Shown here one piece after another: positions 33,879 through 41,954 of a stretch of 64,000 nucleotides of DNA. The DNA comes from Oleispira sp963851095 (GTDB lineage Bacteria > Pseudomonadota > Gammaproteobacteria > Pseudomonadales > Oceanobacteraceae). The notes beneath the pieces were generated by a model. It was not told the DNA's origin, searched no databases, and saw only the letters and a list, made by a program, of their open reading frames with translations. The stretch is from positions 310,001 to 374,000 of the forward strand of contig CAWKOX010000007.1 of the NCBI GenBank assembly GCA_963851095.1. Reading direction: 5' to 3'. Both the position numbers and the translations under genes were made by a program. Each line of letters starts with the position of its first letter. Within the stretch, counting starts at the first letter, position 1.

Positions 33879-35903
33879 TTATAAGTTTGCTTTTATACCG
33901 AACGAGACAATGGTCGGTAAGCCTGTGATGTCTTCTTTATCAGTGTAGTCTTCATTGTATTTATAACCTGATATATTTGCTTGGTTATAAACATTTAATA
34001 CTTCGACGTACAAATCCATATTCCATTTTTTATACTGATAGTTTCTGTCTAAACGGATATCCAGTTTATGGATATCGGGTAAGCGCCTAGAGTTTAGGTC
34101 ACCATAGACTGGAACATATTTATCCGGGTTATCTATGTTTGTTTGTGCAGCCGAAACCACAGGGGTAATCAATTGACCGCTTTGATAGCGCCATTTAAAA
34201 CCGAGCGTCCAATCTTGGTTAAGCTCATGGTTTGAGACCAAATTAACAATCCAGGGCTGGTCGTAGTTATATTTAAAGTCTTCTCCAGTTAGTTTGTTGC
34301 GACGACGAGTTTCGGAGTAAGCCGCAGAGACCCAGCCGTACCAACCTTCACTGAAGGATTTATTTAAAAAGAGCTCGAAGCCATAAGCATCTCCGTCGGC
34401 ATCATTGGTATAGCGAGGGGTCGTAGGGTCAATATTGGCGACCACGAGATCATCGAAGGTTTTGTAATAGCTATCAAATTTTATCAGTAGAGTTTCATTT
34501 AATTGATGCTCAATCCCCAGCGTATAGTGATCGGAGGTCGATTGTTTTAGGTCTGGATTACCAAATCCTTTTGCGACTTCAGCAAAATTGTCAGTGAACT
34601 TATGGTATTGCCCCCAGCCACCATTGAGCCACCAATAGTCGATGAATTCCCAGCGAAACTTAAATTTTCCTTGTAAGAACGTTTGTTCAGAGTAGTCGTC
34701 ATAAGATCCGGTAACTCCAGGCGTTAATGACAATCTAGGGGTTACAAACCAGTCATCGGCTATAAAAACATCGTAGTTATAAATTTTACGATTGTCGCTT
34801 TCGGCGATGCGGGAAGTGTTTTCGGATAAAGAACAATCGGCCTGAAGTTCTGTGCAGGGCTGCGCAGTAAAATCACCGTCAAAGTCGATATGGTTTTCTA
34901 CAATATCAATACCCGTTCTCAGGGTGTGGTATAAATTTAAATTGGTTGTTAGGTGAGACCTAAGGGAGTAATCCTCGCTTCTAGCGTTAAGGTCATTCTC
35001 TAAGCCGATTCCTAAGTCGATATTTCTCAGCATGTGAGAAAAACCGGTTTTAAGTCGTGTTGAGTCTGATAAGGTATTTTCTAATAAAATGCCTTGCGAG
35101 TGAAAGTAAGAGTTAACACTAATTCCACCGCTTAACCCCGGGTCTCTTTTTACTGTATCCGAATCTTCAGAAAACAATAATCCTGCTTTATCTCTTGAAC
35201 CAAGCGCTTGAACACTGATGCTATCGTCATCTGAAAGCTGAAGTTGATACTTGGCTTGGTAGTCGTAATATTCTGGTACGGTGGTAAATTCAAAATCCTC
35301 ATCATCTAATAGGTTTTCGATGTAAAAATGAATGAGGCTTTGTCTTACCGATAAGTACGCTGCTGAGTTTTCGGTAATCGGAGTTTCTAGCAGAATACCT
35401 GCTTTTAAAAAGCTGAAGTCGATAACAGCCTGCTTGCGGTCTGTATAAGGTGCACGAGAGTTAGCTTCTATGACGGCTCCGGTCGCATTGTTGTATTGAG
35501 CATCAAAAGCGGCGGCTTCAAGCTTAAAATCTTGGATAACATTATCGTTTAAGAGACTGGATCCATCGAAATGAAAGATGTTAGCGACGGGCATGAAATC
35601 GATGATGTACAAATTATCATCAGGAGAGGAGCCTCTTACTGCTGGCTCTGCGTTTCTACCGGTAGAAAAAGTGACCCCAGGTAATGCCTCTATTGCACGT
35701 AATGGGTCATTCCCTGCGCCAGGAATTCGCAGCAACTTTTTGGTTGAAATTTCTGTTAAAGAGTCGTCTTTAGCGGTAATTCTAATGTCATCTAATTCCG
35801 CTTCATTATTGGCATTAACCAACGTCGACGTGAGGCAAGCAACTGCAAATATTGTACTATGCAGTGGTCTATAGGTGTTCTTATTGTTAAACAAGCGAGA
35901 CAT
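33879..35903 (-). CDS. TonB-dependent outer-membrane receptor, substrate unknown
   Basis: A signal peptide ends near residue 31. The plug has ISTKKLLRIPGAGNDPLRAI, EALPGVTF, AEPAVRGSSPDDNLYIIDF and GAVIEANSRAP. The barrel of about 500 residues follows, with outer-membrane strands such as LDIRLDRNYQYKKWNMDLYVEVLNVYNQANI. The C-terminal strand is VSFGIKANL. The plug type is unlike BtuB and siderophore receptors, and there is no riboswitch or Fur box in view. The short CbiX-like gene upstream on the same strand, 152 bases away, suggests a link to cobalt or a tetrapyrrole, but this is only neighbourhood evidence. Confidence 0.85.
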   Translation of the reverse strand: MSRLFNNKNTYRPLHSTIFAVACLTSTLVNANNEAELDDIRITAKDDSLTEISTKKLLRIPGAGNDPLRAIEALPGVTFSTGRNAEPAVRGSSPDDNLYIIDFMPVANIFHFDGSSLLNDNVIQDFKLEAAAFDAQYNNATGAVIEANSRAPYTDRKQAVIDFSFLKAGILLETPITENSAAYLSVRQSLIHFYIENLLDDEDFEFTTVPEYYDYQAKYQLQLSDDDSISVQALGSRDKAGLLFSEDSDTVKRDPGLSGGISVNSYFHSQGILLENTLSDSTRLKTGFSHMLRNIDLGIGLENDLNARSEDYSLRSHLTTNLNLYHTLRTGIDIVENHIDFDGDFTAQPCTELQADCSLSENTSRIAESDNRKIYNYDVFIADDWFVTPRLSLTPGVTGSYDDYSEQTFLQGKFKFRWEFIDYWWLNGGWGQYHKFTDNFAEVAKGFGNPDLKQSTSDHYTLGIEHQLNETLLIKFDSYYKTFDDLVVANIDPTTPRYTNDADGDAYGFELFLNKSFSEGWYGWVSAAYSETRRRNKLTGEDFKYNYDQPWIVNLVSNHELNQDWTLGFKWRYQSGQLITPVVSAAQTNIDNPDKYVPVYGDLNSRRLPDIHKLDIRLDRNYQYKKWNMDLYVEVLNVYNQANISGYKYNEDYTDKEDITGLPTIVSFGIKANL

Positions 35904-36055
35904 ATGCAGTCCTTAGCGAGACATTCTTTTATTACACCCAGTAAATATCGCTTTAGCTCATAAAGCAATATCAACACAAGCAATTATGAAAGCCACTGTA
36001 TCAAGGGCTCATCCTTATTAAAGACTCATCATTGCCGAGTCGGCTTTGAACGGCA

Positions 36056-36448
36056 TTAGAGTCTTTGCATTATCACTTCTGTAATGGCGTTTTGAACCGA
36101 GATTTCTTGGCCAACGGGTGGATGTAGTTGAGTGCGTAGGCCGAGTTCTGATTCGATTGCCTTTAGTTGCTTAGGAACATCAATACGAAGGTGTGTGCCA
36201 GCCGCGAAAAAGACGGGATAAATATTGATCAGGTTAAAACCTTGCTGGGCGAGCTGCTCACAAACATTCTCTAATGTCGGTTCGCAAAGCTCCATATAAG
36301 CCAGTTCAACCACGATCTCTGGTGAAGTCCCAGAAGATGAGGCTTTGGCTTGCTGTTTAATCGTATCAGCCATATCAATGAAGGGGCGCTGCCACTTTGG
36401 GTCGCGGCTACCATGAGCTAATAAAATGTTGGCAGTTTTATCTTTCAT
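36056..36448 (-). CDS. Short CbiX/SirB-type chelatase
   Basis: Class II chelatase single-domain form of 130 aa. The first metal-binding histidine lies in ILLAHGSRDPKW and the second in FFAAGTHLRIDVP. VVELAYMELCEPTLENV is a further conserved block. Members insert cobalt or iron into sirohydrochlorin. The half-size form acts as a homodimer in characterised cases. It lies upstream of a TonB-dependent receptor on the same strand and far from the cob cluster. Whether it makes cobalt-precorrin (for B12) or sirohaem cannot be decided here. Confidence 0.85.
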   Translation of the reverse strand: MKDKTANILLAHGSRDPKWQRPFIDMADTIKQQAKASSSGTSPEIVVELAYMELCEPTLENVCEQLAQQGFNLINIYPVFFAAGTHLRIDVPKQLKAIESELGLRTQLHPPVGQEISVQNAITEVIMQRL

Positions 36449-36860
36449 AACGATATATTGGGCCTATATAATGGTGCTGTATGTCGTATCAGCAGTGCTG
36501 TTATTGATGTGATTAACCTATATACGCACGCAGTCGTCAAATTGGATTAGTCTATTTTTGTATTTAAGCGAAATAGTCGGTCTGGTTGGGTGCTGTTGAG
36601 AGAAAATTATAGGAAATCATGTATTTAATACTGAATATATTTGAGTCGTATTTTAGATGCCTGTTTTTACAAAAGTTCGAAATAGTAACAATGCGCCAAT
36701 GCAGTGACTATAAACGATGCCATTTTCTTGAGAAAACCAACTGAAAAATGACGCGTTAAAATGGTCTGTAGTTTTCTGTTATTTTGATTTGAAAAGCAGG
36801 AGTATCCTAACTAATACTTATAGTGAGACATCAGTTTATTTATATAGGTAGTTCAGGCAT
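36449..36860. other. Gene-free spacer between cbiX-like gene and the 109-aa protein
   Basis: About 410 AT-rich bases separating divergent genes. No cobalamin-box, Fur box, terminator or convincing small ORF was recognised. It must hold promoters for both neighbours. Confidence 0.55.
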
Positions 36861-37190
36861 ATGAGCATAAGTCGTCAGCAAGTTGGTCGTTATTTATACG
36901 AGTTTGAAGAAGAGTATCAGGTTACTTATGTTAATTTTTTTCGTGCTAATGAATTAGCAGATGCTCAATTGATTATGACTATTGAACGAGGATGTGAAAG
37001 GCAGACATTTGCTTTTTCTCAGCCTCATTTTAATGACATTGAAAAGAATTTAATTACTGCAAAAGGTGTGTATGTCGCGAGTTTAAAAAACTCACCGTTA
37101 TCGCCTCATCGTGTTGAGGTAGGAGATATTGAGGGTGGCTTTGCGTACTTTACCGCTAAGAATGTTAAAAACATAACTCCCACAGCTTGA
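36861..37190 (+). CDS. Hypothetical 109-aa protein
   Basis: I do not recognise this family. The protein is soluble, with no signal peptide or membrane segment. The N-terminus (SRQQVGRYLYEFEEEYQVTY) is rich in Tyr, Glu and Arg and probably helical. The rest alternates beta-like segments (YVNFFRANELADAQLIMT, AYFTAKNVKNITP). It has its own upstream space, codon use like its neighbours, and a strong terminator immediately downstream. This supports a real monocistronic gene. No function is assigned. Confidence 0.65.
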   Translation: MSISRQQVGRYLYEFEEEYQVTYVNFFRANELADAQLIMTIERGCERQTFAFSQPHFNDIEKNLITAKGVYVASLKNSPLSPHRVEVGDIEGGFAYFTAKNVKNITPTA

Positions 37191-37216
37191 TCTAAAAGGA
37201 TCTATGCCTGCAAAAA

Positions 37217-37246
37217 AGCAATACTTCTAAGTATTGCTTTTTTTTT
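37217..37246 (+). terminator. Intrinsic terminator after the 109-aa gene
   Basis: AGCAATACTT and AAGTATTGCT form a ten-base perfect stem around a tight loop, followed by a nine-base T-run. The remaining bases up to 37505 (gene-free, about 260) show no further defined site; the next gene has ACGGAGA at its start. Confidence 0.9.
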
Positions 37247-37505
37247 GCTCAAATATTACTCGCCTTTGGAATACCAGCCCTAAAAACGAATCAAAATCGT
37301 TTGTTTATTGATATTTACCTAGCGAATACCTAACTAAGAAGAACGATAGTACCTAGGGTTTGTATTGATGCCTTGGAGCACTGAACAAATTATTAAATCT
37401 GTCTATTAACATGAGTATTAGAGCAAGGTAAAGGCTAGTAATGGCGATTAAATACTGTATTATCTCAAGCCAAAATAACAAAAAATTACATTAACGGAGA
37501 TAGCA

Positions 37506-38516
37506 ATGTACTTCAGCATTCGCTCTGCCATTGCGGCACTTTTATTAGTAACCCTCACGGGTTGTAGTTCAATCTATAGAACCACCGGGTGGTTTGCATA
37601 CGACTTTGCCGAAGACTATGCCATGCCGTATGTAATGAAAACCGATGATACCGAAATGGGCTGTGCCATGAGTGAAAGCATGACTCCGATGCTTTTATCT
37701 TTCAGTGAATTAACTTGGTACCCAGATCGTTTAGCAACGTCTATGTACATGCAAGCAGGTGCGTGTGCTGAAGCACAGGCAAGTGAAGAAGGACTTACCT
37801 ATCTTCGTGCTTACAAAGCACAAAACATCGGCGAAGCTAAAGATGCTCGTATCCGCCAAAAACGCTTATTTTCATTAGCAGCCAATCGTCAATATAAAGC
37901 CTATAAGCACTTAGTTGCTGAGTTCGGCGAGCCTGGTGAGGAATGCCCTGATCTTGATGAAGATGAAGAATTCTTTTGGATGCTCGGTCTAGTGAGTGGT
38001 ATGCAAGCCGTAATGAGTGATGTTCGTGGCCAAGGTGAAGTGGGCGTACCAAAAGACATCGCAATGAAATCTGTTCGTGGTAGCCAGTGTATCGATGCTA
38101 AACGCTGGTGGGGTGTTCCAAAAGCAATGCAAGCGGCAGTGTGGACAATGATGCCTGATAATGCACCAGATGGTGTGGATCCTTGGCAGGAACTGGCTGC
38201 TGCAAGTGAAATAGCGGGTGAGTCTGGTGTTCGCTTAGCACAAGCCGTTGAAGTCGTTATCGCTGACGGATCAGGTAATGAAGAACGTTTACGTGATGCC
38301 ATTCGTCGTCATGCTCAATCGGTTAAAACGACGCCTTCAAACAAAAATTATCGCATGCTTGATATTGTAGCGACTCAGCAAGTTTTAGCGGTATCAGATC
38401 GTTTGTGGACAGAAGCAACAGGCAGCCGTACTCCAATTGGTGGCTTAGGTACTTTCTGGGATGATGCGTCTCCAGCAGAAGAAGCTTTAGATATTAATGA
38501 TTTGTTAGAGGATTAA
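37506..38516 (+). CDS. TRAP transporter T-component-like lipoprotein
   Basis: A lipoprotein signal ends in TLTGC (Cys20) followed by Ser, so the outer membrane is expected. The mature protein is almost entirely alpha-helical (segments such as LTYLRAYKAQNIGEA, RQKRLFSLAANRQYKA). This fits the TPR-like T-components (TatT type) that accompany some TRAP transporters. It lies four bases ahead of the solute-binding protein and in line with the TRAP permease, which is the main basis for the call. Cysteines in MGCAMS, GACAEA and EECPD may be paired. Its exact role in ligand delivery is unproven. Confidence 0.65.
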   Translation: MYFSIRSAIAALLLVTLTGCSSIYRTTGWFAYDFAEDYAMPYVMKTDDTEMGCAMSESMTPMLLSFSELTWYPDRLATSMYMQAGACAEAQASEEGLTYLRAYKAQNIGEAKDARIRQKRLFSLAANRQYKAYKHLVAEFGEPGEECPDLDEDEEFFWMLGLVSGMQAVMSDVRGQGEVGVPKDIAMKSVRGSQCIDAKRWWGVPKAMQAAVWTMMPDNAPDGVDPWQELAAASEIAGESGVRLAQAVEVVIADGSGNEERLRDAIRRHAQSVKTTPSNKNYRMLDIVATQQVLAVSDRLWTEATGSRTPIGGLGTFWDDASPAEEALDINDLLED

Positions 38517-38520
38517 TCAA

Positions 38521-39528
38521 ATGCGCTCGGTGTTACTTTTTGTTCTTTTATTACCAGCCTTGGTATTAGCACAAGCTACTCAAACCAAGGTATTACCTAA
38601 ATTGAGTATCTGTGTGTTTGATCCGCTCGGTGCTAACGGTTCATTGTTTAATACAATGAAAGACTATCGCAACGTTGCTTTTGATTGGGGGGTTGATTTA
38701 GAACCTCGTGCCTATACGGATGAGAAAATTGCGGTTGACGATTTTAAAGCCGGTCAATGTGATGCCGCTTTAGTAACCGGTGCGCGAGTACGACCTTTCA
38801 ACAACTTTACGGCGACTATCGCTGCTATTGGCGCGATTAGTGATGAAGCAATGTTGCGAAAGTTGTTAGCCACTATTTCTAGCCCTAAGGCCGCTAAGTT
38901 CATGCGTGAAGGTCAATACGAGGTTGCAGGCATTATGCCTGCAGGCCCTATCTACCTTTTCACTCGTGATAAAACGATTGATACCTTAGAAGAGCTGTCG
39001 GGTAAGCGTATTGCAACGATTGATTATGATCAGCCATCAATCTTTTTGGTTAATCATGTGGGTGCCTCAATGGTGCCTTCTAATTCAGCCAACTTCTCTG
39101 GCAAGTTTAATAATGGCAGTGTTGATGTTGCTTATGCACCAGCCGTAGCCTACAAACCACTAGAGCTTTATAAAGGGTTGGAAGACAATGGTGGTATCTT
39201 ACGATTCTTATTAGCTTACATGGATTTCCAGATATTGATCCGTGCGGATAAATTTCCTGAAGGTTTTGCTCAGAAGTCGAGAAGCAAAGTGGCTAGCTAC
39301 TTCGATCGAGTGAACGAGTTTGTTAAAAAAGAAACCGATGAAATTGATCCTAAGTATTGGATTGATTTGTCAGAAGATGTCAAAGCACAGTATGGAAGCA
39401 TGCTGCGTGATGTACGTATCCAGTTACGTGATCAGGGTGTCTATAATGGCACAATGTTGAAGTTGATGCGTAAGTTACGCTGTAAAACAAACCCAGCCGC
39501 TGCGGAATGTGCTGAAAAACTAGAATAG
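38521..39528 (+). CDS. TRAP-associated periplasmic solute-binding protein
   Basis: A signal peptide (MRSVLLFVLLLPALVLA) precedes a bilobal binding-protein-like sequence: LSICVFDPLGANGSLFNTM, DFKAGQCDAALVTGARVRPF, PIYLFTRDKTIDTLEELSGK, KRIATIDYDQP and a helical C-terminus. It starts four bases after the lipoprotein and precedes the large permease. It is longer and diverged from classical DctP proteins and looks like the putative solute-binding proteins of three-gene TRAP loci. The substrate is unknown; by analogy, a small organic acid or hydrophobic ligand. Confidence 0.7.
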   Translation: MRSVLLFVLLLPALVLAQATQTKVLPKLSICVFDPLGANGSLFNTMKDYRNVAFDWGVDLEPRAYTDEKIAVDDFKAGQCDAALVTGARVRPFNNFTATIAAIGAISDEAMLRKLLATISSPKAAKFMREGQYEVAGIMPAGPIYLFTRDKTIDTLEELSGKRIATIDYDQPSIFLVNHVGASMVPSNSANFSGKFNNGSVDVAYAPAVAYKPLELYKGLEDNGGILRFLLAYMDFQILIRADKFPEGFAQKSRSKVASYFDRVNEFVKKETDEIDPKYWIDLSEDVKAQYGSMLRDVRIQLRDQGVYNGTMLKLMRKLRCKTNPAAAECAEKLE

Positions 39529-39564
39529 AAAACACGTACAATTTCTATAATAAATATAAAAAAA

Positions 39565-39596
39565 GTAATACTCGAATACGGTAATACTCGAACATA
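39565..39596. repeat. 16-bp tandem duplication before the TRAP permease
   Basis: GTAATACTCGAATACG is followed by GTAATACTCGAACATA; the first 12 bases are identical. It lies in the 80-base gap between the solute-binding protein and the permease gene, just upstream of the permease start. Confidence 0.8.
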
Positions 39597-39608
39597 GGTA
39601 TATCTACC

Positions 39609-41735
39609 ATGAACCAGACTCTTCGCGTGGCGAATCGAACTGGCATTGAATGGCTGGCAGCCATGCCTGCCTTTTTGGTTTTAATTTTTGTCATACTGTT
39701 AAATACCAGCCATGCAACTCACGCTCAGCTTTTAAAGTTGGGCGAGAACGTATGGGATGGCTATTTTCAGTTGCGCTCTGATCCTATTCAGCCAAGCTGT
39801 GAGATAAATGGCGATATTGATTCTTTGCTGGCTAGCTTAGTTGCCGAAAATGCAGCGCCTGCTATTGCTGATGAGGAGTGGGATTTCTTTGACGAAGAGC
39901 CTGAGCCTATTGATGAGTCGGTCTTACGTGAATCTTTAGTTAATGCTCAAGCCGTCTGTGAAACGAAACACCAGACTTATGCTCAAACAGTTGATCGTAT
40001 AACCCCTGCAGTTAAAGCTTTCCGCTCTGTTGAGCTTTTAGTTTCAGAATTTGGTGAGTTCGGGCTGCATGCGCAACGTATCATGTTGGCAATATTGGTC
40101 CTTATCTGTGGTATGACCGCGTTGTTTAGACGTCATCATATTGCATTACGTCCAATGGAAACCGTTATGGATTATCGCGTTGCATCATTTGCCCAAATGA
40201 TTGCCAGCGGTATCTTGTTCTTCTCTGTTTACAGTTTTAAAGAAGTTGTTTTCAATGCCGGCGTGGTGGTAAGTACAGAGCATGGTTTCTTACACTACCT
40301 ATGGATTTTAGGTTTTGGCGCGGTATTTTTGCTCAGTGTTTATCAATTTATTGTGGTGCCAAAAGATGCCAAACCCGGCGGTAGCTTTTTAAAAGCGCAG
40401 CTGGCAGTCCCTCTCTATGCGACCATGTGTATTATTTCGGGCACGTACTTTATAACCAATGGCCATATGGCGGGTATCGGCATTTACCTAAACCAAATGA
40501 TGGAATTATCGCAGCTGTTTTTGAACGTAGGTTTGTACGTTTGGATCGGTATGTTGGTAAAGCGTACTCAAATGGCGCAAGCGGTATTCAACGTTTTTCG
40601 TCCTTGGAATTTACCGCCAGAAATGTTGGCAGTGGTCGTTGTAGTGATTGCTGCACTACCAACGGCGTATACCGGTGCTTCTGGTATCTTCGTGATCGCC
40701 ATTGGTGGCCTAATTTATAATGAACTGCGTCGCGCAGGGGCTCGTCGCCAATTAGCATTAGCAGCAACGGCCATGTCTGGAAGTATGGGTGTTGTACTAC
40801 GTCCATGTTTGTTGGTAGTGATTATTGCAGCACTGAATAAAGAAGTAACCACTGACCAATTATTTGGTTGGGGGGTGAATGTATTCTTATTAACTGCGGT
40901 ATTGTTTGCAGCCATTGCGATGTTGACGAAGCAGGGCACATTAAGTATTGAGAAAGTGTCTGTGGCTTGGCCAGAAACGAAGAAAGCACTTTGGAAGTTG
41001 GTACCTTATGGTATTTTAATCGCGATCACGTTAGCGTTTTATGCCATTTTCTTAAACGCCTATCTTGATGAGTTTTCAGCGCCATTCATTTTGCCGGTTA
41101 TGCTAATAGTCGTTCTGATCTATGAACGTTTAGGTCAAGAAAAACTAGGTCGTGAGCAAATGAATATCGACCACATTGAGAGCCGTCTGGAAGAATCTTG
41201 GCAGGACCTTAAAAGTGGCAATGACTCTATCGAGAAAACACTGCGAGAAGCAACGACCGAAACCACTGGCCATATCGGTGCTTTATTAATGTTGATGGGA
41301 CTGTCGGTGAGTATTGGCGGTGTTGTTGAGCGATCTCATTTAATGGATCTTGTCCCAGGCAGTTTTGAATCAGTTTGGTTAGCAATGGGTCTTCTGGTTG
41401 TTATCTTAGTCGTCATCGGCATGGTAATGGATCCATATGGTGCGGTTATTTTGGTAAGTGCGACCATCGCTTCGATCGCATACGATAGTGGAATTGATCC
41501 TGTGCATTTCTGGATGGTAACCCTAGTAGCATTTGAATTAGGCTATTTGAGTCCACCTGTGGCCTTAAACCACTTACTTACCCGGCAAGTGGTGGGTGAG
41601 CGAGAAGTGGCTTTGGCATCTCAAGAGGGCCATAACTTCTGGTACCGCTATGAGAAGTTCTTACTGCCGCTAACCGTAATGGGTATTGCTTTAGTTATTG
41701 TTGCATTCCTTCCATTAGCAATCGGTTATCGATAG
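39609..41735 (+). CDS. TRAP transporter fused membrane subunit (DctM-like)
   Basis: A 708-aa polytopic protein. An N-terminal helix (about 16-33) precedes a roughly 120-residue periplasmic segment with paired cysteines, and then about 14 helices. The C-terminal two thirds is DctM-like (ALPTAYTGASGIFVIAIGG, MSGSMGVVLRPCLLVVIIAA, DPYGAVILVSATIASIAYD, FELGYLSPPVALNHLL). The N-terminal part may stand in for the small DctQ subunit. It is downstream of the lipoprotein and binding-protein genes and is followed by a terminator. Confidence 0.87.
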   Translation: MNQTLRVANRTGIEWLAAMPAFLVLIFVILLNTSHATHAQLLKLGENVWDGYFQLRSDPIQPSCEINGDIDSLLASLVAENAAPAIADEEWDFFDEEPEPIDESVLRESLVNAQAVCETKHQTYAQTVDRITPAVKAFRSVELLVSEFGEFGLHAQRIMLAILVLICGMTALFRRHHIALRPMETVMDYRVASFAQMIASGILFFSVYSFKEVVFNAGVVVSTEHGFLHYLWILGFGAVFLLSVYQFIVVPKDAKPGGSFLKAQLAVPLYATMCIISGTYFITNGHMAGIGIYLNQMMELSQLFLNVGLYVWIGMLVKRTQMAQAVFNVFRPWNLPPEMLAVVVVVIAALPTAYTGASGIFVIAIGGLIYNELRRAGARRQLALAATAMSGSMGVVLRPCLLVVIIAALNKEVTTDQLFGWGVNVFLLTAVLFAAIAMLTKQGTLSIEKVSVAWPETKKALWKLVPYGILIAITLAFYAIFLNAYLDEFSAPFILPVMLIVVLIYERLGQEKLGREQMNIDHIESRLEESWQDLKSGNDSIEKTLREATTETTGHIGALLMLMGLSVSIGGVVERSHLMDLVPGSFESVWLAMGLLVVILVVIGMVMDPYGAVILVSATIASIAYDSGIDPVHFWMVTLVAFELGYLSPPVALNHLLTRQVVGEREVALASQEGHNFWYRYEKFLLPLTVMGIALVIVAFLPLAIGYR

Positions 41736-41756
41736 CACTGAGAAGAATGTTTTATC

Positions 41757-41793
41757 AAGCCTCGACATTGCTTACGTGATTCGGGGCTTTTTT
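41757..41793 (+). terminator. Terminator of the TRAP operon
   Basis: AAGCCTCGA and TCGGGGCTT pair over nine bases with one G-U, followed by a six-base T-run. Confidence 0.75.
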
Positions 41794-41805
41794 GTATCTG
41801 GGCAA

Positions 41806-41871
41806 CAATAGTCGGTGGCAATATAGTCGGTGGCTGGGTAATCAATCTATAGGCGGGTAATCTAGTCAAGC
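41806..41871. repeat. Short duplications in the TRAP/nhaD convergent spacer
   Basis: CAATAGTCGGTGG is followed by CAATATAGTCGGTGG, then GGGTAATC appears twice at a 19-base interval. The units are degenerate and without coding potential. Confidence 0.65.
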
Positions 41872-41896
41872 GTTCGGCTGAGCAGGAATAGCAGGC

Positions 41897-41925
41897 ACAA
41901 AAAAGGAGGCTATAAGAGCCTCCTT
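41897..41925 (-). terminator. Intrinsic terminator of nhaD
   Basis: On the minus strand AAGGAGGCT and AGCCTCCTT form a perfect nine-base stem with a five-base loop, followed by a T-run. Confidence 0.88.
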
Positions 41926-41954
41926 CCAAGTATGCTACTCGCTAATCAACAGAA

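Noticed and set aside
36449..36860. Cobalamin riboswitch upstream of the CbiX-like gene
   Set aside because: None of the conserved blocks (GCCACTG, CCCCCGCAACGG, B12 box) occurs on the minus strand here.
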